A DNA stretch of 64,000 nt. It comes from Stutzerimonas stutzeri (GTDB lineage Bacteria; Pseudomonadota; Gammaproteobacteria; Pseudomonadales; Pseudomonadaceae). The stretch is taken from positions 1 to 64,000 of the forward strand of contig DGLA01000001.1 in the NCBI GenBank assembly GCA_002387205.1. Reading direction: 5' to 3'. The notes below the pieces were generated by a model. The model was given only the letters and a program-made list of their open reading frames with translations, made no database searches and had not been told where the DNA came from. Below, piece by piece: positions 46,639-55,303 of this stretch. The position numbers were made by a program, and so were the translations under genes. How positions within the stretch are numbered: position 1 is the stretch's first letter; every line of letters starts with the position of its first letter.

Positions 46639-47556
46639 ATGAGCACCCCGCAAGCCGACCTGTACCCTTCGCGCCAGCACGACGAACCCAGCTGGCAGGA
46701 GCGTCTGGACCCGGTTGTCTACCGCAGTGACCTGGCCGACGCCCCGATCGCACCAGACCTGATCGAACAGTTCGAGCGTGACGGTTACATGGTCGTCCCC
46801 AATCTGTTCAGCGCCGAGGAAGTCGCGGTATTCCGTGAAGAGCTCGAGCGCATGCGCCAGGATCCGGCCGTCGCCGAGTCCGGCAAGACCATCAAGGAAC
46901 CCGACAGCGGTGCGATCCGCTCGGTGTTCGCCATCCACAAGGACAACGAGCTGTTCGCCCGAATTGCTGCCGATGAAAGGATTGCCGGGATCGCCCGGTT
47001 CATTCTTGGCGGTGACCTCTATGTGCATCAGTCGCGGATGAACTTCAAACCCGGTTTCACCGGCAAGGAGTTCTACTGGCACTCTGACTTCGAGACCTGG
47101 CACGTCGAAGACGGCCTGCCGCGCATGCGCACCCTGAGCTGCTCGATCCTGCTGACCGACAACGAACCGCACAACGGTCCGCTGATGCTGGTGCCCGGAT
47201 CACACCGGCACTACATCAGCTGCGTCGGCCAGACACCGGAGAATCATTACGAGCAGTCCTTGCGCAAGCAGGAGCTCGGCGTGCCGGATCATGACAGCCT
47301 CACCCGCCTTGCAGACCGCTATGGCATCGATACTGCTACCGGTCCGGCGGGCAGCGTGGTGTTCTTCGACTGCAACACCATGCATGGCTCGAACAGCAAC
47401 ATCACGCCCAGCGCGCGCAGCAATCTGTTCTATGTCTACAACCATGTGGATAATGCCGCGCAGGCCCCGTTCTGCGGCCTCTCGCCACGCCCGGCCTTCG
47501 TTGCCGAGCGCGAGAATTTCGAGCCGCTGCAGATCCGGCCACAACAGTATCTCTGA
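46639..47556 (+). CDS. ectD: EctD, ectoine 5-hydroxylase
   Basis: EctD hydroxylates ectoine to 5-hydroxyectoine, using oxygen, 2-oxoglutarate and ferrous iron. The 305-residue dioxygenase has the iron ligands His148 and Asp150 in YWHSDFETWH and His249 in NTMHGSNSN, with the EctD signature region around FHSDFETWHVEDG. GGAGGA lies 4 bases before ATG 46639. The REP pair and a 109-base gap separate it from ectC; a hairpin at 47566 follows it. Confidence 0.96.
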   Translation: MSTPQADLYPSRQHDEPSWQERLDPVVYRSDLADAPIAPDLIEQFERDGYMVVPNLFSAEEVAVFREELERMRQDPAVAESGKTIKEPDSGAIRSVFAIHKDNELFARIAADERIAGIARFILGGDLYVHQSRMNFKPGFTGKEFYWHSDFETWHVEDGLPRMRTLSCSILLTDNEPHNGPLMLVPGSHRHYISCVGQTPENHYEQSLRKQELGVPDHDSLTRLADRYGIDTATGPAGSVVFFDCNTMHGSNSNITPSARSNLFYVYNHVDNAAQAPFCGLSPRPAFVAERENFEPLQIRPQQYL

Positions 47557-47565
47557 CTTATGTAA

Positions 47566-47597
47566 ATCAGGCCCAGACAACGGGCCTGATCTTTGTT
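47566..47597 (+). terminator. Hairpin between ectD and ask
   Basis: ATCAGGCCC (47566-47574) and GGGCCTGAT (47582-47590) form a perfect 9-base stem with a 7-base loop, followed by CTTTGTT. It is a plausible intrinsic terminator or attenuator between ectD and ask. The T-tract is short, so readthrough is likely. Confidence 0.65.
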
Positions 47598-47654
47598 GGC
47601 GGCCTAACGGCGGCCCAGGGATGACAATTCACCCCAAGACGGGACGTTGAATCG

Positions 47655-49082
47655 ATGCATACCGTAGAAAAAATCGGCGGCACATCCATGAGCCGCTTTG
47701 AAGAACTGCTGGACAACATCTTTATCGGCGGACGCGAAGGAGACGAGCTGTATCAGCGCGTCTTCGTCGTATCGGCCTACAGCGGCATGACCAACCTGCT
47801 GCTGGAGCACAAGAAAACCGGCGAGCCCGGCGTCTATCAGCGCTTCGCCGACGCCCGCAACGAGGGCGCCTGGCTGGACGCGCTGGAAACCGTCCGCGCG
47901 CGCATGGTCGAAAAGAACGCCGAGCTGTTCGCCGACTTCGAGCTGCGCGCCGCCAACCAGTTCATCAACTCGCGCATCGATGATGCCCGCGAGTGCATGA
48001 GCAGCCTGCAGCGCCTGTGCGCCTACGGCCATTTCCAGCTCGACGAGCACCTGATGAAGGTCCGCGAGATGCTTGCCTCCCTCGGCGAGGCGCACAGCGC
48101 CTTCAACTCGGTACTGGCGCTCAAGCATCGCGGCGTCAACGCGCGCATGGTCGACCTGACCGGCTGGCATCGTGATGCACCGCTGCCCTTCGAGGAGATG
48201 GTTCGCCACAGCTTCGCCGAGGTGGACCTCGCCAGCGAGCTGGTCGTCGCCACCGGCTATACCCACTGCAGCGAAGGCCTGATGAACACCTTCGACCGCG
48301 GCTACAGCGAGATCACCTTTGCCCAGATCGCCGCTGCGACCGGGGCGCGCGAGGCAATCATCCACAAGGAATTCCATCTCTCCAGCGCCGATCCGAATCT
48401 CGTCGGTGCCGACAAGGTCGTCACCATTGGTCGCACCAACTATGACGTGGCGGATCAGCTGTCGAACCTGGGCATGGAAGCGATCCATCCGCGTGCTGCC
48501 AAGACCCTGCGCCGCGCCGGCATCGAGCTACGCATCAAGAATGCCTTCGAGCCCGACCATGCCGGTACCCTCATCAGCCAGGACTACAGGAGCGAGCGGC
48601 CCTGCGTCGAGATCATCGCCGGGCGCAAGGACGTCTTCGGTATCGAGGTGTTCGATCAGGACATGCTCGGCGACATCGGCTACGACATCGAGATCAGCAA
48701 GCTGCTAAAGCAACTGAAGCTGTACGTGGTGAACAAGGATTCGGACGCCAACAGCATCACCTACTATGCTTCCGGCTCGCGCAAGTTGATCAACCGCGCC
48801 GCGCGGCTGATCGAGGAGAAATATCCGGCTGCGGAAGTTACCGTGCACAACGTCGCCATCGTCTCGGCGATCGGCTCGGACCTCAAGGTCAAGGGCATCC
48901 TCGCCAAGACCGTGGCGGCCCTGGCCGGTGCCGGCATCAGCATCCAGGCGGTGCACCAGTCGATCCGCCAGGTCGAGATGCAGTGTGTCGTCAACGAGGA
49001 AGACTACGATGATGCGATCGCTGCGCTGCACCGCGCCTTGATCGAGCCGGAAAATCACGGTGACGTGATCGCTGCGGCATAA
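47655..49082 (+). CDS. ask: Ask_Ect, specialised aspartate kinase of the ectoine pathway
   Basis: Aspartate kinase phosphorylates aspartate, providing aspartate semialdehyde precursor. The 475-residue product begins with HTVEKIGGTSMSRFEELLDNI, the variant Ask_Ect N-terminus, and lacks the usual KFGGTSV form. Two C-terminal ACT domains follow (LYVVNKDSDANSITYYASG and VSAIGSDLKVKGILAKTVAALAGAGISIQAVHQS). Cluster-linked Ask_Ect enzymes are less feedback-inhibited in the characterised P. stutzeri case. It completes the ectABCD-ask set. Confidence 0.93.
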   Translation: MHTVEKIGGTSMSRFEELLDNIFIGGREGDELYQRVFVVSAYSGMTNLLLEHKKTGEPGVYQRFADARNEGAWLDALETVRARMVEKNAELFADFELRAANQFINSRIDDARECMSSLQRLCAYGHFQLDEHLMKVREMLASLGEAHSAFNSVLALKHRGVNARMVDLTGWHRDAPLPFEEMVRHSFAEVDLASELVVATGYTHCSEGLMNTFDRGYSEITFAQIAAATGAREAIIHKEFHLSSADPNLVGADKVVTIGRTNYDVADQLSNLGMEAIHPRAAKTLRRAGIELRIKNAFEPDHAGTLISQDYRSERPCVEIIAGRKDVFGIEVFDQDMLGDIGYDIEISKLLKQLKLYVVNKDSDANSITYYASGSRKLINRAARLIEEKYPAAEVTVHNVAIVSAIGSDLKVKGILAKTVAALAGAGISIQAVHQSIRQVEMQCVVNEEDYDDAIAALHRALIEPENHGDVIAAA

Positions 49083-49105
49083 AGGCCAGGCTCATCGCCA
49101 AACCG

Positions 49106-49141
49106 AACCGCCGGGCCAGGCGCTAGCCAGGCCCGGCGGTT
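49106..49141. terminator. Bidirectional terminator after ask
   Basis: AACCGCCGGGCC (49106-49117) and GGCCCGGCGGTT (49130-49141) form a perfect 12-base stem with a 12-base loop. It lies 23 bases past the ask stop and overlaps the 3' end of the opposing ctaG-like gene, whose stop codon is in the loop. Confidence 0.8.
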
Positions 49142-49935
49142 TGCTGTCCGCTCTCGGCCACCGCATCCGGCATCTTCCGCCTGCGGTACCAGGTCGCGAA
49201 AAACACCAGCGCCAGCAGCAACTCGGCCAGGTCGCCGCCGTAGTACATCATCTGGGCCGCAGCTTCGATCTCCGCGATACCATGCCCGGCGTTGCGGGGA
49301 AATCCGTAGGCATACATCAGCTTGCCAAGCACCGCGTGAGCGGCTACCGCGACAAACAGCACCACTAAGCGCACACGCAGGCCGGGCCTGTGTGGCGCGG
49401 GATCTGGCCCGGCAATCGACCAGCAGAACAGGTAGCCAGCCAATACGAAATGCAGGTGTAACCACAGGTGCAGCAGGGGTTCGCTGAAGCTCAGCTGGTA
49501 CAGCGGAGTCAGATAGAGCAGATATAGCGCACCGACATCCAGCAACAGCGCGGTGGCAGGATGGCTCAGGCAGCGCAGCGGCATGCTACCCGCCACATGG
49601 GTAATGCGCCGCGCAGCGCTCACCGGCACGCTCCGCAGCAGCAGAGTCCCCGGCGCACCGAGCATCAGCGCGATGGGTGCGAACATTCCGAGCAACAGAT
49701 GCTGCGCCATGTGCCCGCGCAGGTCCGCATGTCCCCATTCAACCATGGGCGGTGAGAAGGCCAGTACTACAAGTCCACAGCCCAGAGTGAAGCTCACCAG
49801 CCGCCAGCAGCGCCAGATTTTCCGCTGCCGGCGTTGCCGCCGTACACCCAGCGCATAGACAAACCAGAGGCTGAGCGTCAGCAGGGCAAAGACAAAGGTC
49901 CCAGCCAGCGTCAGCAGATGCGCATCATGACTCAC
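49123..49935 (-). CDS. CtaG-type (caa3_CtaG) membrane protein
   Basis: The 270-residue product has about seven membrane segments and the caa3_CtaG pattern: HADLRGHMAQHLLLGMFAPIALMLGAP, HPATALLLDVGALYLLYLTPLY and HLWLHLHFVLAGYLFCWSIAGPDP. In Bacillus CtaG assists copper-dependent cytochrome oxidase assembly. GTG 49935 (MSHDAHLLTLAG) is the likely start, overlapping the DUF2243 gene by 11 bases; a GTG two codons earlier is also possible. The 3' end overlaps the terminator of ask. Confidence 0.88.
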   Translation of the reverse strand: MSHDAHLLTLAGTFVFALLTLSLWFVYALGVRRQRRQRKIWRCWRLVSFTLGCGLVVLAFSPPMVEWGHADLRGHMAQHLLLGMFAPIALMLGAPGTLLLRSVPVSAARRITHVAGSMPLRCLSHPATALLLDVGALYLLYLTPLYQLSFSEPLLHLWLHLHFVLAGYLFCWSIAGPDPAPHRPGLRVRLVVLFVAVAAHAVLGKLMYAYGFPRNAGHGIAEIEAAAQMMYYGGDLAELLLALVFFATWYRRRKMPDAVAESGQQTAGPG

Positions 49936-50404
49936 CGCTACGCGCCCCGCTGTGGGCTCTGCCGGCCGCAACAGCTCGCCGCCAGACGAAGAAACCGGCC
50001 GCCAGCAACAGCAGGCCGGCCCCGTTCCAGGCCAGGTCATAGAGCCACAGATTGTCGACGTAACGCACCTGATGCAGTCGCAGCACCTTGTGATCGACGA
50101 TCCCATCGAACAACTGAAAGGCGCCGGCGCCAGTCAACAACCCGGCCCAGGCATACCCGTGCGACACCGCTCGATGACGACTCAACCGCACGAACAGGTA
50201 AAAGCCGGCCGCCAGCATCAGCAACTCCACCGAATGCAACAGCCCATCGGAGAGCAGCGAGATGGCGAGGGTGGAGCGGTCGAAGAAATGGTGCCAGGCG
50301 AGTACCTGATGGAAAACGATCTCGTCGACCGCAGCCATCAGGCCGATCCCGAAAAAAACGGTCGCGGTCAGACTGCCTCTGGCATCGACGGGATTGGCGC
50401 TCAC
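49925..50404 (-). CDS. DUF2243 membrane protein
   Basis: The 159-residue protein has four predicted membrane segments and the DUF2243 patterns FGIGLMAAVDEIVFHQVLAWHHFFDRST and GAFQLFDGIVDHKVLRLHQVR, rich in histidine and suggestive of metal or haem binding. The function is unknown. It is often found next to CtaG-type genes, as here, where the stop overlaps the next start. The pair is absent between zwf and trhP homologues in P. aeruginosa and may have come with the ectoine genes. Confidence 0.87.
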   Translation of the reverse strand: MSANPVDARGSLTATVFFGIGLMAAVDEIVFHQVLAWHHFFDRSTLAISLLSDGLLHSVELLMLAAGFYLFVRLSRHRAVSHGYAWAGLLTGAGAFQLFDGIVDHKVLRLHQVRYVDNLWLYDLAWNGAGLLLLAAGFFVWRRAVAAGRAHSGARSGES

Positions 50405-50588
50405 GACGGCCTCCGTAGGATTGCGGGTCGGCTCATCTCGAAATTCGCTGCATTCGCGTCAAGCCCTGTAAGGAATGACTTGAACCTGCCGGAGGAGTTC
50501 GTCGCCGACTTGACCGGACGGGGCGAAAAGCAGCGGAGGACTCAGTAGAATACGCACACTTTTTGTTGGTATACAGAGCCACCCCGCC

Positions 50589-51950
50589 ATGACCCACACC
50601 GAATTGCTATCGCCCGCCGGCACCCTCAAATCCATGCGCTATGCCTTTGCCTACGGCGCCGATGCCGTCTACGCCGGGCAGCCGCGCTACAGCCTGCGCG
50701 TGCGCAACAACGAATTCGACCACGCCAACCTCAAACTCGGCATCGACGAGGCTCATGCCCAGGGCAAGCAGTTCTACGTGGTAGTCAACATTGCCCCGCA
50801 CAACGCCAAGCTGCGCACCTTCATCAGGGATCTGGAGCCGGTGGTGGCGATGGGACCGGATGCGCTGATCATGTCAGACCCGGGCCTGATCATGCTGGTG
50901 CGCCAGCATTTCCCCGGGATGACCATCCACCTTTCGGTGCAGGCCAACGCAGTGAACTGGGCCAGCGTCGAGTTCTGGCGCCAGCAGGGCCTCGCCCGCG
51001 CCATCCTTTCCCGCGAGCTGTCGTTGGAAGAGATCGGCGAAATCCGCGAGAAGGTGCCGGGCATGGAGCTGGAAGTATTTGTCCACGGCGCGCTGTGCAT
51101 GGCCTATTCCGGCCGCTGCCTGCTCTCGGGCTATATCAACAGGCGTGATCCGAATCAGGGCTCCTGTACCAACGCCTGTCGCTGGGAATACAAGGCGCAC
51201 GAAGGCAAGGAAGACGAACTGGGCAACATCGTGCAGCAGTACCAGCCGATCCCGGTCCAACAGGTCAGCCATGGGATTCAACCAACCCTGGGCGCTGGCG
51301 CGCCGACCGATCAGGTGTTCCTGCTCGAAGACAGCAGCCGTCCCGGCGAGATGATGGAAGCTTTCGAGGACGAGCACGGCACCTACATCATGAATTCGAA
51401 GGACCTGCGCGCCGTGCAGCATGTCGAGCGGCTGGTGCAGATGGGCGTGCACTCGCTGAAGATCGAGGGCCGGACCAAGTCCCACTACTACGTGGCGCGC
51501 ACCGCGCAGGTCTACCGCAAGGCCATCGATGACGCCGTGGCGGGCCGGCCCTTCGACCGCTCACTGATGGACACCCTCGAATCCCTGGCCCACCGCGGCT
51601 ACACCGAGGGCTTCCTGCGTCGCCACGTGCATGACGAGTACCAGAACTACGAGCGCGGCTTCTCCCTCTCCGATCGCCAGCAGTTCGTTGGCGAACTGAC
51701 CGGCGAACGGCGCAACGGGCTGGCCGAGGTCGTCGTCAAGAACCGCTTCGCCGTGGGCGACCGCCTGGAACTGATGACGCCACAGGGCAACCTGAACTTC
51801 ACCCTCGAGCATCTACAGAAGAGGAACGGCGAACGCACCGACACCGCCCCCGGCGACGGCCACATCCTCTATCTCCCGGTGCCAGAAGACGTGGACCTCA
51901 GATACGCACTGGTCATGCGCGAACTGGACGGCAGCACCACCCGAGGCTGA
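50589..51950 (+). CDS. trhP: TrhP (YegQ), tRNA U34 hydroxylase, peptidase U32 family
   Basis: TrhP makes 5-hydroxyuridine at tRNA position 34, using prephenate and an iron-sulfur protein system. The 453-residue product has the U32 signature (VFVHGALCMAYSGRCLLSGYINRRDPNQGSC), with the cysteines of CMAYSGRC and CTNAC in place for Fe-S binding, and the C-terminal domain LAEVVVKNRFAVGDRLELMTPQG. It is the PA5440-type gene that in P. aeruginosa directly follows the G6PDH gene, so it marks the right side of the inserted ectoine segment. Confidence 0.93.
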   Translation: MTHTELLSPAGTLKSMRYAFAYGADAVYAGQPRYSLRVRNNEFDHANLKLGIDEAHAQGKQFYVVVNIAPHNAKLRTFIRDLEPVVAMGPDALIMSDPGLIMLVRQHFPGMTIHLSVQANAVNWASVEFWRQQGLARAILSRELSLEEIGEIREKVPGMELEVFVHGALCMAYSGRCLLSGYINRRDPNQGSCTNACRWEYKAHEGKEDELGNIVQQYQPIPVQQVSHGIQPTLGAGAPTDQVFLLEDSSRPGEMMEAFEDEHGTYIMNSKDLRAVQHVERLVQMGVHSLKIEGRTKSHYYVARTAQVYRKAIDDAVAGRPFDRSLMDTLESLAHRGYTEGFLRRHVHDEYQNYERGFSLSDRQQFVGELTGERRNGLAEVVVKNRFAVGDRLELMTPQGNLNFTLEHLQKRNGERTDTAPGDGHILYLPVPEDVDLRYALVMRELDGSTTRG

Positions 51951-52111
51951 GCCCTTTGTAGAGTAAACACGGCGCCCCGCATCGCACGGGCCTGAGAGAT
52001 TCGGCCTTATTGCATTTTCTAATGCCGCTGCGGTGCGCCGAATCGTTGGCCGTATGGATTCGTCCTACAAAAAGCCGCCGGGGGAGCCGGCAAAGCTTCC
52101 CGCTGAAATCT

Positions 52112-52166
52112 AACTTCCAGCTTCCAGCTGCTTTAGCTTCCCACTGCTTTATCTTCCAACTGCCCG
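52112..52166. repeat. Intergenic AGCTTCCAGC-type repeat, copy 4
   Basis: ACTTCCAGCTTCCAGCTGC and following AGCTTCCCACTGC, ATCTTCCAACTGCC form a degenerate direct repeat related to the right arm of the copy at 5897-5925. It ends at the 3' end of the GGDEF-EAL gene on the other strand. Confidence 0.6.
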
Positions 52167-52169
52167 CCT

Positions 52170-55073
52170 CTACCCCAACAACCTCACGAACTCGTCCGCC
52201 GGCACGGGTCGGCTGATCAGGTATCCCTGCATTTCGTCACAGCCGTGGGCCTTGAGGAAATCCGCCTGCGCCTGGGTCTCGACGCCTTCGGCAACAACCT
52301 GCAATTCCAGGCTGTGCACCATGGCGATGATCGCGCGGACGATGGCCGAATCTTCGCCAACCTGATCGAGCTCGGATATGAATGATCGATCGATCTTCAC
52401 GTAGTCCACCGGGAAGCGCTTGAGGTAGCTGAGCGAGGAATAGCCCGTACCGAAGTCATCGATGGCCAGTTTCACTCCAAGCTCTCGCAGCTGGCGGCTG
52501 ATCGTGATGGCGTTATCGATGTCGTCCAGCAGCTGGCTCTCGGTCAGCTCCAGCTCCAGTCGATCGGCAGGCAGCCCGGTTTCCTTCAAAACCTGGCGCA
52601 CCAGGCTGACGAAATTCCCCTGGCGCAGTTGCTTGACCGAAAGGTTTACCGATACCCGGATCTCTGCCAGCCCATCGAGCTGCCACTGGCGCGCCTGCCG
52701 GCAGGCCTGACGCAGAACGAATTCACCCAGCGGAATGATCAGCCCGGTTTCCTCGGCCAAGGGGATAAAGAAGCCCGGCGCGATCAGGCCTTTTTGCGGA
52801 TGCCGCCAGCGCACCAGAGCCTCGGCCGCATCCACGGTATCGTCCGCCACGTTCAACCGCGGCTGGTAGAAGACCTCCAGCTGGCCTTCATCGAGCGCAC
52901 GGCGCAGTTGGTTTTCCAGCTTGAGGTTTTCCAGGCTCGATGCCTGCAAACGCTCGGTGAAGAACTGCAGGGTGTTGCCACCCAGATGCTTGGCGTGCTG
53001 CATGACCATGTTCGCCTGCAACAGCAAGGCGCTCGCCTCGCGGGTGTTATCGGGCAGCAGGCTGGCGCCGATGGACGCGGTGACCACCAGTTCCTGATCA
53101 CCGATCTGGATGGGCTTGCTGATGCGCGACAGCAGGCGGCTGCCACTGTGGGCCAGACTGGCCAGGCTGCCATATCCTTCGAGCACCACCGCAAACTCGT
53201 CACCGGACAGGCGCGCAATGGTGTCGGCGTCCGACAAGGTCTGTGACAGACGGCGCGAGAGCTCGCGCAGCAGCTGATCAGCCGCTTCGTGCCCAAGGCT
53301 TTCGTTGAGCACCTTGAAACGATCCAGATCGATGTAGAGCACTGCCAGACCGCGATTGCTGTTGCGGCACCGCTCGCAGGCACTATGCAGGCGCTCCTTG
53401 AGCAGTGTGCGGTTGGCCAGCCCGGTAAGTTCGTCGAAATGGGTGAGATAGCGAAGACGCTCCTCGACCTGCCGCCTCACGCTGAGATCGGAAACAAACG
53501 CCACCACGTTGCTGACGTTGCCCTGGATGTCCCGCACCACCTGCATCTGCGCCCACTGCGGGTAGACCTCGCCGTTCTTGCGCGTCTCGACCAGCTCGCC
53601 TTGCCAGCTGCCATGCTGCGCCAGGCTGTCGCGGATCGCCGCGTACTGCTGGCGGCTATCCTCAGAGCTCGCCAGCAGGGCGACACTCCGCCCGATCAGT
53701 TCGTCGCGGGTAAATCCGGACAGGACGCAACAGGCCTCGTTCACCGCCAGCAGGCGGAACTCGGGGTCCATGATTGCCATGCCCTCGCTTGCCGCTTCGA
53801 ACACCGTGGCTGCCAGCCGCAACTGCTCGGCCTGGCGGCGGCTTTCCTGGATGTTGCGGCGGGTACCGATCATGCGCTGCGCACGGCCTTCGGCATCCCG
53901 CTCGATGACCCGGCCGCGGTCTTCGATCCACACCGACTCGCCGTCAACCCGCATGGCCCGGTATTGCACGGCATAGCGCTCGGTGTTGCCCTTGAGATGA
54001 TCAATCAGGACCTGACGAACGCGCGCGAGGTCATCTGCATGCACGTCGGGCCGTTGCTGTTCGGCAAGGCGCAACTGAGCCCCACCCGCCTTTCCGAAAA
54101 TCACATCCATGCGCGAATGGTGAACCTCGTCGCTGGCCAGGTCCCAGTCCCACATGCCCAGCTCGCTGGCTTCAAGCGCCAGGCTCAGCCGCGCTTCGCT
54201 TTCACCCAGTTCAGCAGCGGTCTTTTCCAGCTCGGCAGTGCGCTCGACAACCCGCTGCTCGAGCCCATCGTAGGCTTTACGCAACTGGCTTTCGGCGTGA
54301 CGGCGCTGCTCGATCTCGTGGGCGAGCTCGCCGTTCAATTGGCTGGCCTCGCTGCGCATGCGCTCCAGACGGGCGATCAGCAACAGGTTCTGCGAGCGCT
54401 GGTCGAGGCTGACTGTCACCAGCCGGTTGATCTGCCAGGCAATCATGCCAAGGGTCAGCAGCACGACGGTTGCCAGCAGGCCCCACCCCTGCAGCCGTGG
54501 CGCGCCGCTGCCGAGCAGCATCACCGCTGCAGGTAGCAGAGCAGGTATGGCAAAGACACCAAAGGCCCGCAGCGATACGCCAGCGGCCACGCCGCCCGCA
54601 ACGATGGCCGAGGCGAGAGCACCCAGCAGCATGGTCTGCTGGAAGAACGGCCCGTCAACGGCCAGCTCGACGATGGCATAGCCAAGCGTTACCGCACTGG
54701 CAGCGCTGGCCAGCAGAAACGATCGAAGCCAGTGGGGTTGCTGCTGATCCTTGGCGCCGGCCTTGGTGAACGAGCGTGTCTGCCGCAACCTCAGCAAAGC
54801 CAGCAAAGCGTTCAGGCCCGACCAGAGCTGCACTTCCAGCGTCGGCTCCTCACCCCAGAGCACGACGAGAAATACCAGGCTGGCCAGTATCATCAACAGC
54901 AGCGAAAGGCGCGATCCCTGGTAGAGCAGGCGTGTTCGCTCGCCCTGCTGGTCGACCTCAGCGCGGCTGAAGGCAGCGTGGTCCTCCACGGCCCTGGAGG
55001 CCTGTCGGGTGACTTGAGCGGATTCGATCATTGCCTTGTTCTTGTGATATGCGTCTGGAGCAGCATTGGACAC
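52170..55073 (-). CDS. Membrane PAS-GGDEF-EAL protein, probable c-di-GMP phosphodiesterase
   Basis: The 967-residue protein has an N-terminal block of about five membrane segments (about 55-215), a coiled linker, two PAS domains (roughly 295-410 and 415-535), GGDEF (about 545-700) and EAL (about 710-960). The GGDEF motif reads SGDEF ([13 protein letters not shown]), which should weaken or abolish cyclase activity, whereas the EAL motif (AEALVRW) and metal-site residues in DDFGTGYSS are kept. Breakdown of c-di-GMP is the likely activity. GTG 55073 is chosen because GGGAGG lies 7 bases upstream. It corresponds in position to PA5442, beside uvrD. Confidence 0.9.
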   Translation of the reverse strand: MSNAAPDAYHKNKAMIESAQVTRQASRAVEDHAAFSRAEVDQQGERTRLLYQGSRLSLLLMILASLVFLVVLWGEEPTLEVQLWSGLNALLALLRLRQTRSFTKAGAKDQQQPHWLRSFLLASAASAVTLGYAIVELAVDGPFFQQTMLLGALASAIVAGGVAAGVSLRAFGVFAIPALLPAAVMLLGSGAPRLQGWGLLATVVLLTLGMIAWQINRLVTVSLDQRSQNLLLIARLERMRSEASQLNGELAHEIEQRRHAESQLRKAYDGLEQRVVERTAELEKTAAELGESEARLSLALEASELGMWDWDLASDEVHHSRMDVIFGKAGGAQLRLAEQQRPDVHADDLARVRQVLIDHLKGNTERYAVQYRAMRVDGESVWIEDRGRVIERDAEGRAQRMIGTRRNIQESRRQAEQLRLAATVFEAASEGMAIMDPEFRLLAVNEACCVLSGFTRDELIGRSVALLASSEDSRQQYAAIRDSLAQHGSWQGELVETRKNGEVYPQWAQMQVVRDIQGNVSNVVAFVSDLSVRRQVEERLRYLTHFDELTGLANRTLLKERLHSACERCRNSNRGLAVLYIDLDRFKVLNESLGHEAADQLLRELSRRLSQTLSDADTIARLSGDEFAVVLEGYGSLASLAHSGSRLLSRISKPIQIGDQELVVTASIGASLLPDNTREASALLLQANMVMQHAKHLGGNTLQFFTERLQASSLENLKLENQLRRALDEGQLEVFYQPRLNVADDTVDAAEALVRWRHPQKGLIAPGFFIPLAEETGLIIPLGEFVLRQACRQARQWQLDGLAEIRVSVNLSVKQLRQGNFVSLVRQVLKETGLPADRLELELTESQLLDDIDNAITISRQLRELGVKLAIDDFGTGYSSLSYLKRFPVDYVKIDRSFISELDQVGEDSAIVRAIIAMVHSLELQVVAEGVETQAQADFLKAHGCDEMQGYLISRPVPADEFVRLLG

Positions 55074-55303
55074 TGCAGCACCTCCCGATAATGGCACGAC
55101 GCTAGCAGCAGATCATAGCCCGTCCGTCTAAAGGCTTAGAACGGCATACATAAGGTATAGACCGATACGATGCCGGGGCCCTGCAGCCTCGCCCTGACCC
55201 TACCGCCTCGGGCCGGCCTCCGCTAGTTCTATGCGACCGCAACACCGGTGACATCTGTCCGTTGCACGCGCGGGTCGAGACGGGTTTCGGCTAGAATGGC
55301 GCC

